Shown: positions 56,964 through 64,000 of the stretch, in pieces | Layout: the number at the start of each line of letters is the position of its first letter | Numbering within the stretch: position 1 is the first letter of the stretch | Position numbers and translations under genes: made by a program | The notes under the pieces: model-generated | Seen by the model: the letters and a program-made list of their open reading frames with translations, nothing else | What the model was told of the DNA's origin: nothing | Database searches by the model: none | Origin: Pyramidobacter porci | GTDB taxonomy: Bacteria; Synergistota; Synergistia; Synergistales; Dethiosulfovibrionaceae | Assembly (NCBI RefSeq): GCF_009695745.1 | Contig: NZ_VUNH01000002.1 | Location: forward strand, 124,001-188,000 | Reading direction: 5' to 3' | Length of the DNA stretch: 64,000 bases

Positions 56964-57088
56964 AGCGCACCTCGGAAGACAAAAAGTCGGCTTGCCGCCG
57001 CGGCGGTTTGTTTCATTTTACACTGAGCTTTCGAAAATTGCGATTTTTTTCGGGAAACGGAGGATCCCGGCGCAGGCGTTTCGCGTAC

Positions 57089-57129
57089 AAAAAAGAGCGC
57101 CCGCGAACCTGTTCGCGGACGCTCTTTTT
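57089..57129 (-). terminator. Terminator of the 57174 gene
   Basis: CCGCGAAC/GTTCGCGG and GAGCG/CGCTC arms form one stem with a small mismatch; a T-run follows on the minus strand. Confidence 0.85.
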
Positions 57130-57173
57130 GTATGAAGCGGAAACGCTCCGCGCGGGACATGCGACGGCGGCCG

Positions 57174-57641
57174 TCAATGATAACGAATCGAGCTGAGGAT
57201 GCGTTCCGTTTCGGGCGTGTCGCCGTCCTTGACGATCTGCGTGACGAACCACGCGCCGTTTTCGATCGCGAAACGGAAGCGGCTTTTCGTCTCGGTTTGA
57301 CTATGCGCGTCTTTGCCCGCGACGGTAAACGAACAGGAACCGTCGGCCGCGACGGTGACGCCGCTGGTTTGAGCGCCGCTTTCGCGAAGCTGCTCGGCAA
57401 GGTATCCGGCGACCGTCCGCGGGTCGAGATCGGCCTTTTCCTGAGGGCTGGCCGCTGCCTGAACCGTCAGCGTGATCACGGTTTTTTTGTTGGCGGCGGT
57501 CAGCGTTACGCTGTCGTCGGCGCGGACTTCGGCGTTCCACGTCTCGGGAAAGGCGACAGTCAGCGCTTTGGTGCGGATCTCCGTGGCGGAGACCGAACGA
57601 GCGCACAGCATGACGATAAACAGCGCTATCAGTTTTTTCAT
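57174..57641 (-). CDS. Small secreted protein, DcrB/PsbP-like family
   Basis: 155 residues from the ATG at 57641 (GGGAGGG upstream), with a signal peptide ending SVSA. The mature part follows the layout of the 12381 and 12953 products: LTVAFPETWNAEVRADDSVTL, split here, then KKTVITLTVQA and a terminal ILSSIRYH. It lies 56 nt behind the decarboxylase gene with no terminator between, so it is likely cotranscribed. Function unknown. Confidence 0.75.
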   Translation of the reverse strand: MKKLIALFIVMLCARSVSATEIRTKALTVAFPETWNAEVRADDSVTLTAANKKTVITLTVQAAASPQEKADLDPRTVAGYLAEQLRESGAQTSGVTVAADGSCSFTVAGKDAHSQTETKSRFRFAIENGAWFVTQIVKDGDTPETERILSSIRYH

Positions 57642-57697
57642 GAAAAACCCTCCCGGGCACATCAATTTTGTCTTCGCGCCTGCGGTACGCCGCGCGA

Positions 57698-59839
57698 TCA
57701 TTCCTCGTCGAGCACCTTGACGTAATAGCCGTCCTTGCGCCGGTAGGCGCCGTGGATCTCGGTGTCGAAGCCGGGGAACAGTTCGCCCGTCTCGCAGAGC
57801 ATGTTCAGGTAATCCAGCACGGCGGCGCTCTTCTCGGTGACTTTCTCGCCGGGCATCACCAGCGGCACGCCGGGCGGGTAGGGCAGGATCATATCGGCGC
57901 TGACCTGGCCGAGCAGCTCCGCCAGCGGCACTTCGTGCGTTTCGCCGCGCAGGTTCTTCTGAAAGGCCTGGTAAGGCGTGTACTCCATCTCCGGCAGATC
58001 GTCGTAGGCGTGGTACATCAGCTTGGGCAGGTCGCGTTTGCGCATCACTCGGTGCAGGCCGCGCGTGAGCTGCTGCAGCGACATGTTCATGTAAAACACG
58101 GGATCGAGCTTGAACAGGTCGGGCATGGCCTCGCGGATGGGAACGTCGTTGTCGTAGTCGCGCTTGAAATCCTGAAGCGCGCGCAGCAGCGCCTTGGTGC
58201 GCGTCTCGTCGACGCCGAGCGCGAACAGGAAGAGCATGTGGTACGGCCCCGTCTTCTCGGTGACGACGCCGTGATTGTTGAGGTAGCGCGACACCACGGC
58301 GGCGGGGATGCCCTCTTCCATGAGCTGTCCCGTGGGATCCATGCCGGGCGTGAGCACGGAGACGCGGATCGGGTCGAGGTAGTTGAAGTCCTCGTCGGCG
58401 CCGAGGAAACCGTGCCAACGTTCCCCGCGCGAGATCGGCCAGCATTTGGTCTCGGAAATGTCGTCGGGCTGCCAGCATTTGAAGAACCACGAGCCGCTCT
58501 CGTCGTGCAGGCGTGCCAGCTCGCGGCGGAAAGTCATGGCGCGGTCGATGGAGTTCTGCAGCAGGCGGCGTCCCTGGTTGCCCGTCATCATCGCCGCGCC
58601 CGTCTCGGCGCTGGCGACGATGGGGTAGTTGGCCGACGTGGTGGTATGCATCATGTAGACCTCGTCGAGCACGGATTCGTCGTACTCGCCCTTGACGTGG
58701 ACGTAGCTTGCCTGAGCGAAGGAGGCCAGCATCTTGTGCGCCGACTGCGTCTCGAAGATCGTTTTGCCTGCCGTGGATTCGCCGCACATGCCGAACTTGT
58801 TCTCGTAGATGAGATTGAACGGCGCGTAGGGCGACCAGGCGCTGTCGAAGTGGATCTTCTTCACCGGCAGGTTGGCCTTGATCCAGCTGCAGTCGTAGAG
58901 CAGCCCGTCGTAGGTGCTGTCGCTGATGACCGCGTAGGTGGGCCAGGTAGCGTCGTCGCGCTGGGAAAGTTTGTAATGGATCGCCTCGGAGGTGAACTCG
59001 TCGGCGGGAATGCCGCCGATCATGCCGTAGGCGTTGCGCGTCGGCAGCAGGTAGATGGGGACCACGTCGCACATCATCAGCAGGTGGGTCATCGACTTGT
59101 GACAGTTGCGGTCGATCAGCACCGTGTCGCCCTGAGACACGCAGTACATGCCGACGATCTTGTTGGCCGTGGACGTTCCGTTGGTGACGATATAGCTGCG
59201 GTCGGCATTGAAGGCCCGGGCGATCAGCTCTTCGGCGTCTTTGTGCACGCCGGTGTGCTCCAGCAGCGAACCCATGTCCGGCACCGACACCGACGTGTCG
59301 GCGCGGAAGATGTTGGCGCCGTAGAATTTGTAGTAAGCCCAGCCCATGGCATGATGACGGAACGCCGAGCCGAGCAGGTGGCCCGTGGTGCAGAAGGTGT
59401 TCTTCTTCGCGTCGGCGAACTTGAACAGCGCGCGCGTGAACGGCGGCAGCAACAGCTCGAAATAGCGACGCACGGCGCGGTCGATTTTCGCCGCGGCGCG
59501 TTCGGCGTTGCGGCAGGGCAGCGGCACGAAGGCCAGCGTCAGCTTGTCCTTGTCCGGCGGCTGAAGTTCTTCGGCAGCGGCCGGGCTGGTCAGGGCGAAA
59601 AAGGGCAGGCGCTCGTTCAGTTCCTCCATTGAGGCATACAGTTCGCCGCCCATCGTGTCCCAGTCGATGATCGCGCCGGCGGCTTCGGGGCGCTGTTCCA
59701 GCATGTCGACAAGACTTCCGTGCAGTTCCGGGCGCTGCAGGCGGTAGCCTTTGTTTTCCAGTTCTTCGAAAAGCTCGACGGCTTCGCGGCTGTCGAAAAT
59801 CGAATCCGAAGCGCGGTCGAGCAGCAAGAGGACGTTCAT
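57698..59839 (-). CDS. Lysine (Orn/Lys/Arg class) decarboxylase
   Basis: 713 residues, the length of CadA/LdcC. PLP-dependent fold type I: wing domain (1-130), then TNGTSTANK (phosphate loop), the PLP-binding Asp/His region (VLIDRNCHKS, ISDSTYDGLLY, HFDSAWSPYAPF) and the Schiff-base Lys in ETQSAHKMLASF (about residue 370). The match to CadA/LdcC in that segment favours lysine as substrate, but ornithine or arginine cannot be excluded. It makes cadaverine and consumes protons in the cytoplasm. No cadB antiporter is adjacent. Confidence 0.92.
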   Translation of the reverse strand: MNVLLLLDRASDSIFDSREAVELFEELENKGYRLQRPELHGSLVDMLEQRPEAAGAIIDWDTMGGELYASMEELNERLPFFALTSPAAAEELQPPDKDKLTLAFVPLPCRNAERAAAKIDRAVRRYFELLLPPFTRALFKFADAKKNTFCTTGHLLGSAFRHHAMGWAYYKFYGANIFRADTSVSVPDMGSLLEHTGVHKDAEELIARAFNADRSYIVTNGTSTANKIVGMYCVSQGDTVLIDRNCHKSMTHLLMMCDVVPIYLLPTRNAYGMIGGIPADEFTSEAIHYKLSQRDDATWPTYAVISDSTYDGLLYDCSWIKANLPVKKIHFDSAWSPYAPFNLIYENKFGMCGESTAGKTIFETQSAHKMLASFAQASYVHVKGEYDESVLDEVYMMHTTTSANYPIVASAETGAAMMTGNQGRRLLQNSIDRAMTFRRELARLHDESGSWFFKCWQPDDISETKCWPISRGERWHGFLGADEDFNYLDPIRVSVLTPGMDPTGQLMEEGIPAAVVSRYLNNHGVVTEKTGPYHMLFLFALGVDETRTKALLRALQDFKRDYDNDVPIREAMPDLFKLDPVFYMNMSLQQLTRGLHRVMRKRDLPKLMYHAYDDLPEMEYTPYQAFQKNLRGETHEVPLAELLGQVSADMILPYPPGVPLVMPGEKVTEKSAAVLDYLNMLCETGELFPGFDTEIHGAYRRKDGYYVKVLDEE

Positions 59840-60047
59840 CTCGCCCCACCTTTCTGGGAATATCGTCGATCGTTACGTGGTACTTTATAAGCGCTTTTGC
59901 CTCAAAGCGCAAGGGCGGAAATGGAAAAAATCCGGAGGCGGCGAAATTTCATGCGCCACGAAGAATCGCCCCTCTTCCGTTTTCTCTGGGAAAAGGGGCG
60001 AAAATTCAGCAATAGGTTTATTTGTTTCATCTCTCCAACGGCGGACG

Positions 60048-60081
60048 AAAAAAAGCGATTGCCCCAAATTGTTGCAACGCT
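60048..60081 (-). terminator. Terminator of the 60102 gene
   Basis: On the minus strand AGCG-TTGC pairs with GCAA-CGCT (one bulge) and is followed by seven T. The rest of the 59840-60047 gap holds another hairpin (59967-60000) without T-run and no gene I can support. Confidence 0.75.
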
Positions 60082-60101
60082 TCCGCCGCGGAATCGGCGG
60101 C

Positions 60102-60899
60102 TTAGAGCCGCACCCCGTTCAAGAACCGTTCTTCGAACGCCAGCAGCACGGCTTTCATCCTTTCGTCCATGGCCGCCAGCGCCGCCGCGCGCATTGCCTC
60201 CGGCACGCCGGAGCGGACCTGCGCCAAGGAACCGGCCATGTCAGCCTGCGTGTCGGTGTCGCCGTTCAGCATCAGCGCTTTGACGATGGCGTCCTCGTAG
60301 GACGAGCTTTCGAGAAAGCAGCGCACGGCCTGGGGCACGCTGCCCTGGCAGGTGGCGCTGAACGCATAGCCCTGCGCCATGATCTGCGCCAGCGGCGTGC
60401 TCAGGTCGCAGCCGAACGTCGTTTCGAGATAATTTTTCAGCTCGTCGCCCGACGCCCCCCGACGCAGCATGAAAACGGCGGCGGCGATGATCTGCGCGCC
60501 CTTGACGCCTTCGGGATGCCCGTGCGTGTAGAGAGCGCTGGCGCACGCCAGTTCAAGGGCCTCGTCGAGCGTGCGCGCCGCCCAGCCGACGGGGGCGACG
60601 CGCATGGCCGAGCCGTTGCCGAAGCTGTTGTTTTCGACCAGCTCGCCGTTTTGCAGCCAGAGCCGGAAGCCGCGTCCGTAGCCGCGTCCCGGATAAGCGC
60701 GGCCCCATTCCATGTAGCCGCGGGCGAAGCTTTCCGCGCTGCGGTCGCCGCCGAGCAGCGTTTCCGCCGTGGCGAACGTGAGGATCGAGTCGTCGGTGAA
60801 GCGGCAGCCGTCGTTGAGCAGCGGCCGCGAACCGTCGTAGCGGGAGCGGCGGCTTTCGTACTGAGCGCCGCAGAAATCGCCGAGAATCGCGCCGAGCAT
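60102..60899 (-). CDS. ADP-ribosylglycohydrolase family protein
   Basis: 265 residues. DraG/ARH fold with metal-binding motifs: RFTDDSILTFA (about 33-43), SFGNGSAMRVAPVG (about 92-105), THGHPEGVKGAQ (about 125-136) and NGDTDTQADMAGSLAQV (about 212-228). These acidic residues hold two Mg ions and remove ADP-ribose from proteins or small molecules. Starts at the ATG at 60899 and is monocistronic. Target unknown. Confidence 0.92.
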   Translation of the reverse strand: MLGAILGDFCGAQYESRRSRYDGSRPLLNDGCRFTDDSILTFATAETLLGGDRSAESFARGYMEWGRAYPGRGYGRGFRLWLQNGELVENNSFGNGSAMRVAPVGWAARTLDEALELACASALYTHGHPEGVKGAQIIAAAVFMLRRGASGDELKNYLETTFGCDLSTPLAQIMAQGYAFSATCQGSVPQAVRCFLESSSYEDAIVKALMLNGDTDTQADMAGSLAQVRSGVPEAMRAAALAAMDERMKAVLLAFEERFLNGVRL

Positions 60900-60946
60900 T
60901 TTTCATTCCTCCTGCCTTGAGAGTGAAACTTCTGCGTCCTCCGCTG

Positions 60947-60955
60947 TGTTATGAT
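60947..60955 (+). promoter_or_regulatory. Extended -10 promoter of sbcDC
   Basis: TGT-TATGAT, hexamer 60950-60955, 59 nt before the sbcD ATG. Confidence 0.5.
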
Positions 60956-61013
60956 TATTGTACCGCAGGAACGCCGTTTCGCGAAAGGCGGCGGTTCATG
61001 AGGAGGCTGAGCG

Positions 61014-62219
61014 ATGAGAATTCTTCACACGTCGGACTGGCATCTTGGACGCAAGCTCTGCGGGCAGGAGCGGGCCGGCGAATTCCGTCAGTTTCTCGAC
61101 TGGTTGACGGATACGCTGATTGACGAACGTGTCGACGCGCTCGTGGTGGCGGGGGACGTTTTCGATTCCTCCACGCCGCCCTTGTGGGCGCAGAGTCTTT
61201 ATTACCGTTTTCTCACCGGATTGTCGCGCACGCCCTGCCGCAGTGCGGTAATCGTGGCCGGCAATCACGACTCGGCGGCGCTGCTCGACTCGCCCCGGGA
61301 ACTGCTGGGGCGTCTGGGCGTCCACGTCGTGGGCGCGCCGGCGGAGCCCGGCGCAGAGATTTTCGAGCTGCCGGACGCGCAGGGAAAGGCGGGCGCGCTG
61401 TGCTGCGCCGTGCCGTTTCTGCGCTCGCGCGACCTCTGCGGCGCCATGTCGGGCGAAGACGCCGACGCGCTCGCGCGCGCCGAACTGGACGGCTTCGCGA
61501 AACATTACGCCGATGTGTGCGCGCTGGCCGAAACGCGACGCGCGGGGCGCGACATCCCCATCGTCGCCCTCGGCCATTGCTTTGCCGCCGGCGGAACCGT
61601 GCGCGGCGATGACGGCGTGCGCGACCTCGCGGTCGGTTCGCTGGGCGCGGTGCCGCTGTCGGCCTTTCCCGAGAACGTCGATTATCTGGCGCTCGGGCAC
61701 CTGCACGCGCCGCAGACCTGCGGCGGGCGTGAGAGCCGCCGTTATTGCGGCGCGCCGCTGTGCATGGGCTTCGGCGAGGCGGGGCAGAAAAAGCAAGTCT
61801 GCGTCGTCGATTTCGACGGACGCGCCGCTTCGGTTCGCGCGCTCGGCGTGCCCGCATGGCAGGAGATTTGCCGCCTGAAAGGGTCTTTCGACGAGATCGC
61901 CGCCGCTTTGAGCGAACTCGAACGGTCCGGCCGCTCCGTCTGGGTCGAGGCGGACTGCGACGACGAGGGCGCGCAGGGATTGAACGACCGCATCCGCGAG
62001 CTGAGCGGCGGCGCGGTGAAGATCCTGCGCGTCAAAGTGGCGGGCGCGGGGCTGGCGGACGCTTTTTCCGGCGCGGGCGATCTGAACGAAGACTGGTCGC
62101 CGCGTGAAGTTTTCAGGTTGTACCTGAGCGAGCACCAAATCGAGGGCGAAGAGGCGGAGTCCTTGACGGGCGCGTACCTCGAGGCCCTCGAAGCCGTGCG
62201 GACGGAGGCGGCGCGATGA
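61014..62219 (+). CDS. sbcD: SbcD exonuclease subunit
   Basis: 401 residues. Mre11-type nuclease of the SbcCD complex, which trims hairpins and blocked DNA ends. Metallophosphatase motifs: HTSDWHLGR (5-13), VVAGDVFD (about 44-51), VAGNHDS (about 82-88), ALGHCF and YLALGHLHAPQ. GAGGAGG precedes the ATG. Its stop overlaps the sbcC start (ATGA). Given the many long palindromes in this window, SbcCD is notable as the enzyme that cuts them. Confidence 0.96.
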   Translation: MRILHTSDWHLGRKLCGQERAGEFRQFLDWLTDTLIDERVDALVVAGDVFDSSTPPLWAQSLYYRFLTGLSRTPCRSAVIVAGNHDSAALLDSPRELLGRLGVHVVGAPAEPGAEIFELPDAQGKAGALCCAVPFLRSRDLCGAMSGEDADALARAELDGFAKHYADVCALAETRRAGRDIPIVALGHCFAAGGTVRGDDGVRDLAVGSLGAVPLSAFPENVDYLALGHLHAPQTCGGRESRRYCGAPLCMGFGEAGQKKQVCVVDFDGRAASVRALGVPAWQEICRLKGSFDEIAAALSELERSGRSVWVEADCDDEGAQGLNDRIRELSGGAVKILRVKVAGAGLADAFSGAGDLNEDWSPREVFRLYLSEHQIEGEEAESLTGAYLEALEAVRTEAAR

Positions 62220-64000
62220 GATTGTGCCGCCTTCACTTCAAGAACCTCAACTCCCTCGCCGGGGAGTGGAACGTCGATTTCGAATCGCCCGAGTTCCGCG
62301 GCGGCCTGTTCGCCATCACCGGCCCCACCGGCGCGGGCAAGAGCACGCTGCTCGACGCCGTGTGCCTGGCGCTTTACGGCCGCACGCCGCGCCTGGAGCG
62401 CGTCAACACCTCCGGCAACGAGATCATGACCCGCGGCGAGCGCGAGTGCTTCGCCGAAGCGGTCTTCGAGATCGGCGGCGAGCGCTACAGCGCCTTCTGG
62501 TCGCAGAAAAAATCCGCGCGCAAGGGCGCGGCCCGGGAGTGGCAGGCGCCGAAGTGCCGCTTCTCGCGGCTTGGGCACGGCGAGGAGGTGCTGGCCGACA
62601 GCGTCAGCTCTATGGCCAAAAAGGTGGAAGAAATCTGCCACCTCGATTTCGAGCGCTTCACGCGCACCGTCATGCTGCCGCAGGGCGGCTTCGCGGCCTT
62701 TCTGCAGGCCGACGGCGCCGACCGCGCCAAACTGCTCGAAGAGCTGACGGGCGCGGAAATCTACCGGCAGATCTCGCGCGAAGTCTACGATCGGACCAAG
62801 CGCGAGAGATTCGAGCTGGAACAGATCCGTTCCTCGCAGGCCGAACACGCGCCGCTGTCAGACGAAGCCCGCGCCGCGGCGCAGCGGCGCGCCGCCGTCA
62901 GCGAGACGCGCGAGAAGGAACTGCGCGTGCGGGAAAAGGAACTCCGGCAGGCGCTGGACTGCTCCGCCCGCCGCGATAGCCTGGCCGCGCGCCGGGCGGA
63001 GCACGAGCGGGCGCGCAGCGAATTGGACGAAGAACGGGCGGCGTTTGCGCCGCAGGCCGAAAAACTGGCGCGGGCCGAACGGGCGGCGCAGGGCGGCGAC
63101 CTTTACGCCGCTTTGACGCGCAGCCGTTCGCGCCGCGGCGCCGCGGAAGCGGAGCTGGAACGCCTTGAAGCCGAAGCGTCGGCCGGCGCGCAGCGGCGCG
63201 AAGCGGAGGAGCGGCAGCGCGCCGCCGCCGCGGAGGAACTGGCGCTCTTGAAGAAAGAACACGGTGAGCAGGCCGAACTTTTGGCCAAAGTCCACGACCT
63301 CGACCGCGAGATCGAAAGCCACGCGCTGCGCTGCCACGAGCAGGAGGCCCGCATTGCCGAGCTGGAAAACTCGTTCGCCGCCGGCGACGCGCAGGACATC
63401 GCCGTGCTGGCCGAGCTGAACCAGCTCAAGTTCGAAGCCGAAGCGATGGGCAGAAGTCTCGACGGCGCGCGCGAGGAAAAAGAGCAGGCCATGGCGGCCA
63501 TGTACCGCGCCGACCTCAGCATGCTCAGCGCCCGGCTCGAAGAGGGCACGCCCTGTCCGCTCTGCGGCGCGCTCCACCATCCCGCGCCCTATCAGCGCAG
63601 CGCGCTCCAGGAAGAGGAGCTGAAGCTTCATCAGAACGCCGAAAAAGCGGCGCGGAAAACGGCCGATCTGGAACGCAAACTCGCCTCCATGCAGGAAAAG
63701 GTCTCCGCCCTGCAGATGGAGCACAAGCGCCTTTCCACTCTGGGGCAGACGGCGCAGCGTTCGCTTCAGGACGCGCGCGAAACGCTGGCCCGCGAACAGG
63801 AAAATCTGGAATCGCGCCAGCGGGTGCGGCGCGAGCTGTTCGGCGAACGCCGTCCCGAAACGGAAGCCGCAAAGCTGAAAGAAGCTCTCGCCGCCGCCGA
63901 GAACGCCTTGACCGAGGCGGAAGCGCGCCGCCATCAAAGCGCCCTCGCCGCCGCCCGCGCCGAGACCGAACTGGCCGGCGTGCGCCAGGATCTGGCGGAG
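62216..64000 (+). CDS. sbcC: SbcC ATPase subunit, 5' part
   Basis: About 595 codons are visible before the window ends. Rad50-type ABC ATPase: Walker A ITGPTGAGKST (34-44), Q-loop region PQGGFAAFLQADGADRA, then long Arg/Glu/Ala coiled coils. The zinc-hook CPLCG (C447, C450) marks the turn in the coiled coil. The C-terminal ATPase half lies outside. Start ATG overlaps the sbcD stop by 4 nt. Confidence 0.95.
   Translation, partial: MRLCRLHFKNLNSLAGEWNVDFESPEFRGGLFAITGPTGAGKSTLLDAVCLALYGRTPRLERVNTSGNEIMTRGERECFAEAVFEIGGERYSAFWSQKKSARKGAAREWQAPKCRFSRLGHGEEVLADSVSSMAKKVEEICHLDFERFTRTVMLPQGGFAAFLQADGADRAKLLEELTGAEIYRQISREVYDRTKRERFELEQIRSSQAEHAPLSDEARAAAQRRAAVSETREKELRVREKELRQALDCSARRDSLAARRAEHERARSELDEERAAFAPQAEKLARAERAAQGGDLYAALTRSRSRRGAAEAELERLEAEASAGAQRREAEERQRAAAAEELALLKKEHGEQAELLAKVHDLDREIESHALRCHEQEARIAELENSFAAGDAQDIAVLAELNQLKFEAEAMGRSLDGAREEKEQAMAAMYRADLSMLSARLEEGTPCPLCGALHHPAPYQRSALQEEELKLHQNAEKAARKTADLERKLASMQEKVSALQMEHKRLSTLGQTAQRSLQDARETLAREQENLESRQRVRRELFGERRPETEAAKLKEALAAAENALTEAEARRHQSALAAARAETELAGVRQDLAE

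Noticed and set aside
57174-59912. Minus-strand frame of 912 codons
   Set aside because: Its C-terminal 155 codons are the real secreted protein starting at 57641. The rest is the lysine decarboxylase gene read in the wrong frame.
59967-60000. Hairpin between the decarboxylase and ADP-ribosylglycohydrolase genes
   Set aside because: No T-run on either strand, and a proper terminator lies at 60048-60081, so I did not call it a terminator.
62224-62979. Open frame of 251 codons behind sbcD
   Set aside because: It is the wrong frame of sbcC. The Walker A and zinc-hook motifs lie in the frame opened by ATG 62216.

Overview
The window is GC-rich, gene-dense bacterial chromosome with no rRNA, tRNA, CRISPR array or phage. 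Many genes encode exported proteins with Sec signal peptides. Its metabolism points to an anaerobic amino-acid or peptide fermenter: a CadA-type decarboxylase, an AbgT transporter, an M20 peptidase and an orphan citrate lyase ligase. Recombination uses AddAB and SbcCD. I infer a diderm, possibly Synergistota (Pyramidobacter-like); that is a guess from gene content and codon style, not a database match.

Layout. 1-15 kb: a YdjG/YdjI-like zinc-ribbon and SPFH pair, a three-gene operon of unknown secreted proteins, a NarL-type response regulator convergent with two overlapping kinase genes, then a run of small secreted proteins including a transglutaminase. 15-18.6 kb: DUF1622, a HAD phosphatase and an ankyrin lipoprotein. 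18.7-26.2 kb: citC, addB, addA. 26.9-34.2 kb: a pyrimidine operon, pyrB, pseudo-dihydroorotase, carA, carB, with carB fused in frame to a DapF-like domain. 34-42.4 kb: flavoprotein, rmlA, M20 peptidase, AbgT transporter and a CitA/CitB-like two-component system. 42.8-46.2 kb: B3/4 protein, a proline-rich secreted protein, a cupin and a frameshifted IS30-family element. 46.4-51.7 kb: hisS, aspS and an oversized RNase III with extra dsRNA-binding domains. 51.8-57.6 kb: envelope proteins. 57.7-64 kb: lysine decarboxylase, ADP-ribosylglycohydrolase, sbcD, and sbcC running off the end.

Two signals stand out beyond gene content. First, four promoters share one architecture. A 16-bp inverted repeat (TCACCY-N4-RGGTGA) ends 21 or 22 nt upstream of the -10 hexamer. 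They stand before the SPFH operon, the tandem kinase operon, a secreted protein and a TMEM43-like protein. This looks like a small envelope-stress regulon, perhaps run by the local NarL-type regulator. Second, parS-like sites (TGTTCCACGTGGAACA) occur at 26257 and 35940. The second is the exact centre of a 70-bp perfect palindrome between convergent genes. A third appears split into its two halves by the IS30 element. This suggests an origin-proximal ParB-loading region.

The most unusual proteins are the CarB-DapF fusion, which lacks one of the two DapF catalytic cysteines; the PyrB-linked dihydroorotase that has lost its metal ligands; the RNase III with up to five dsRBD-like units; and several exported proteins built of triplicated or repeated modules.
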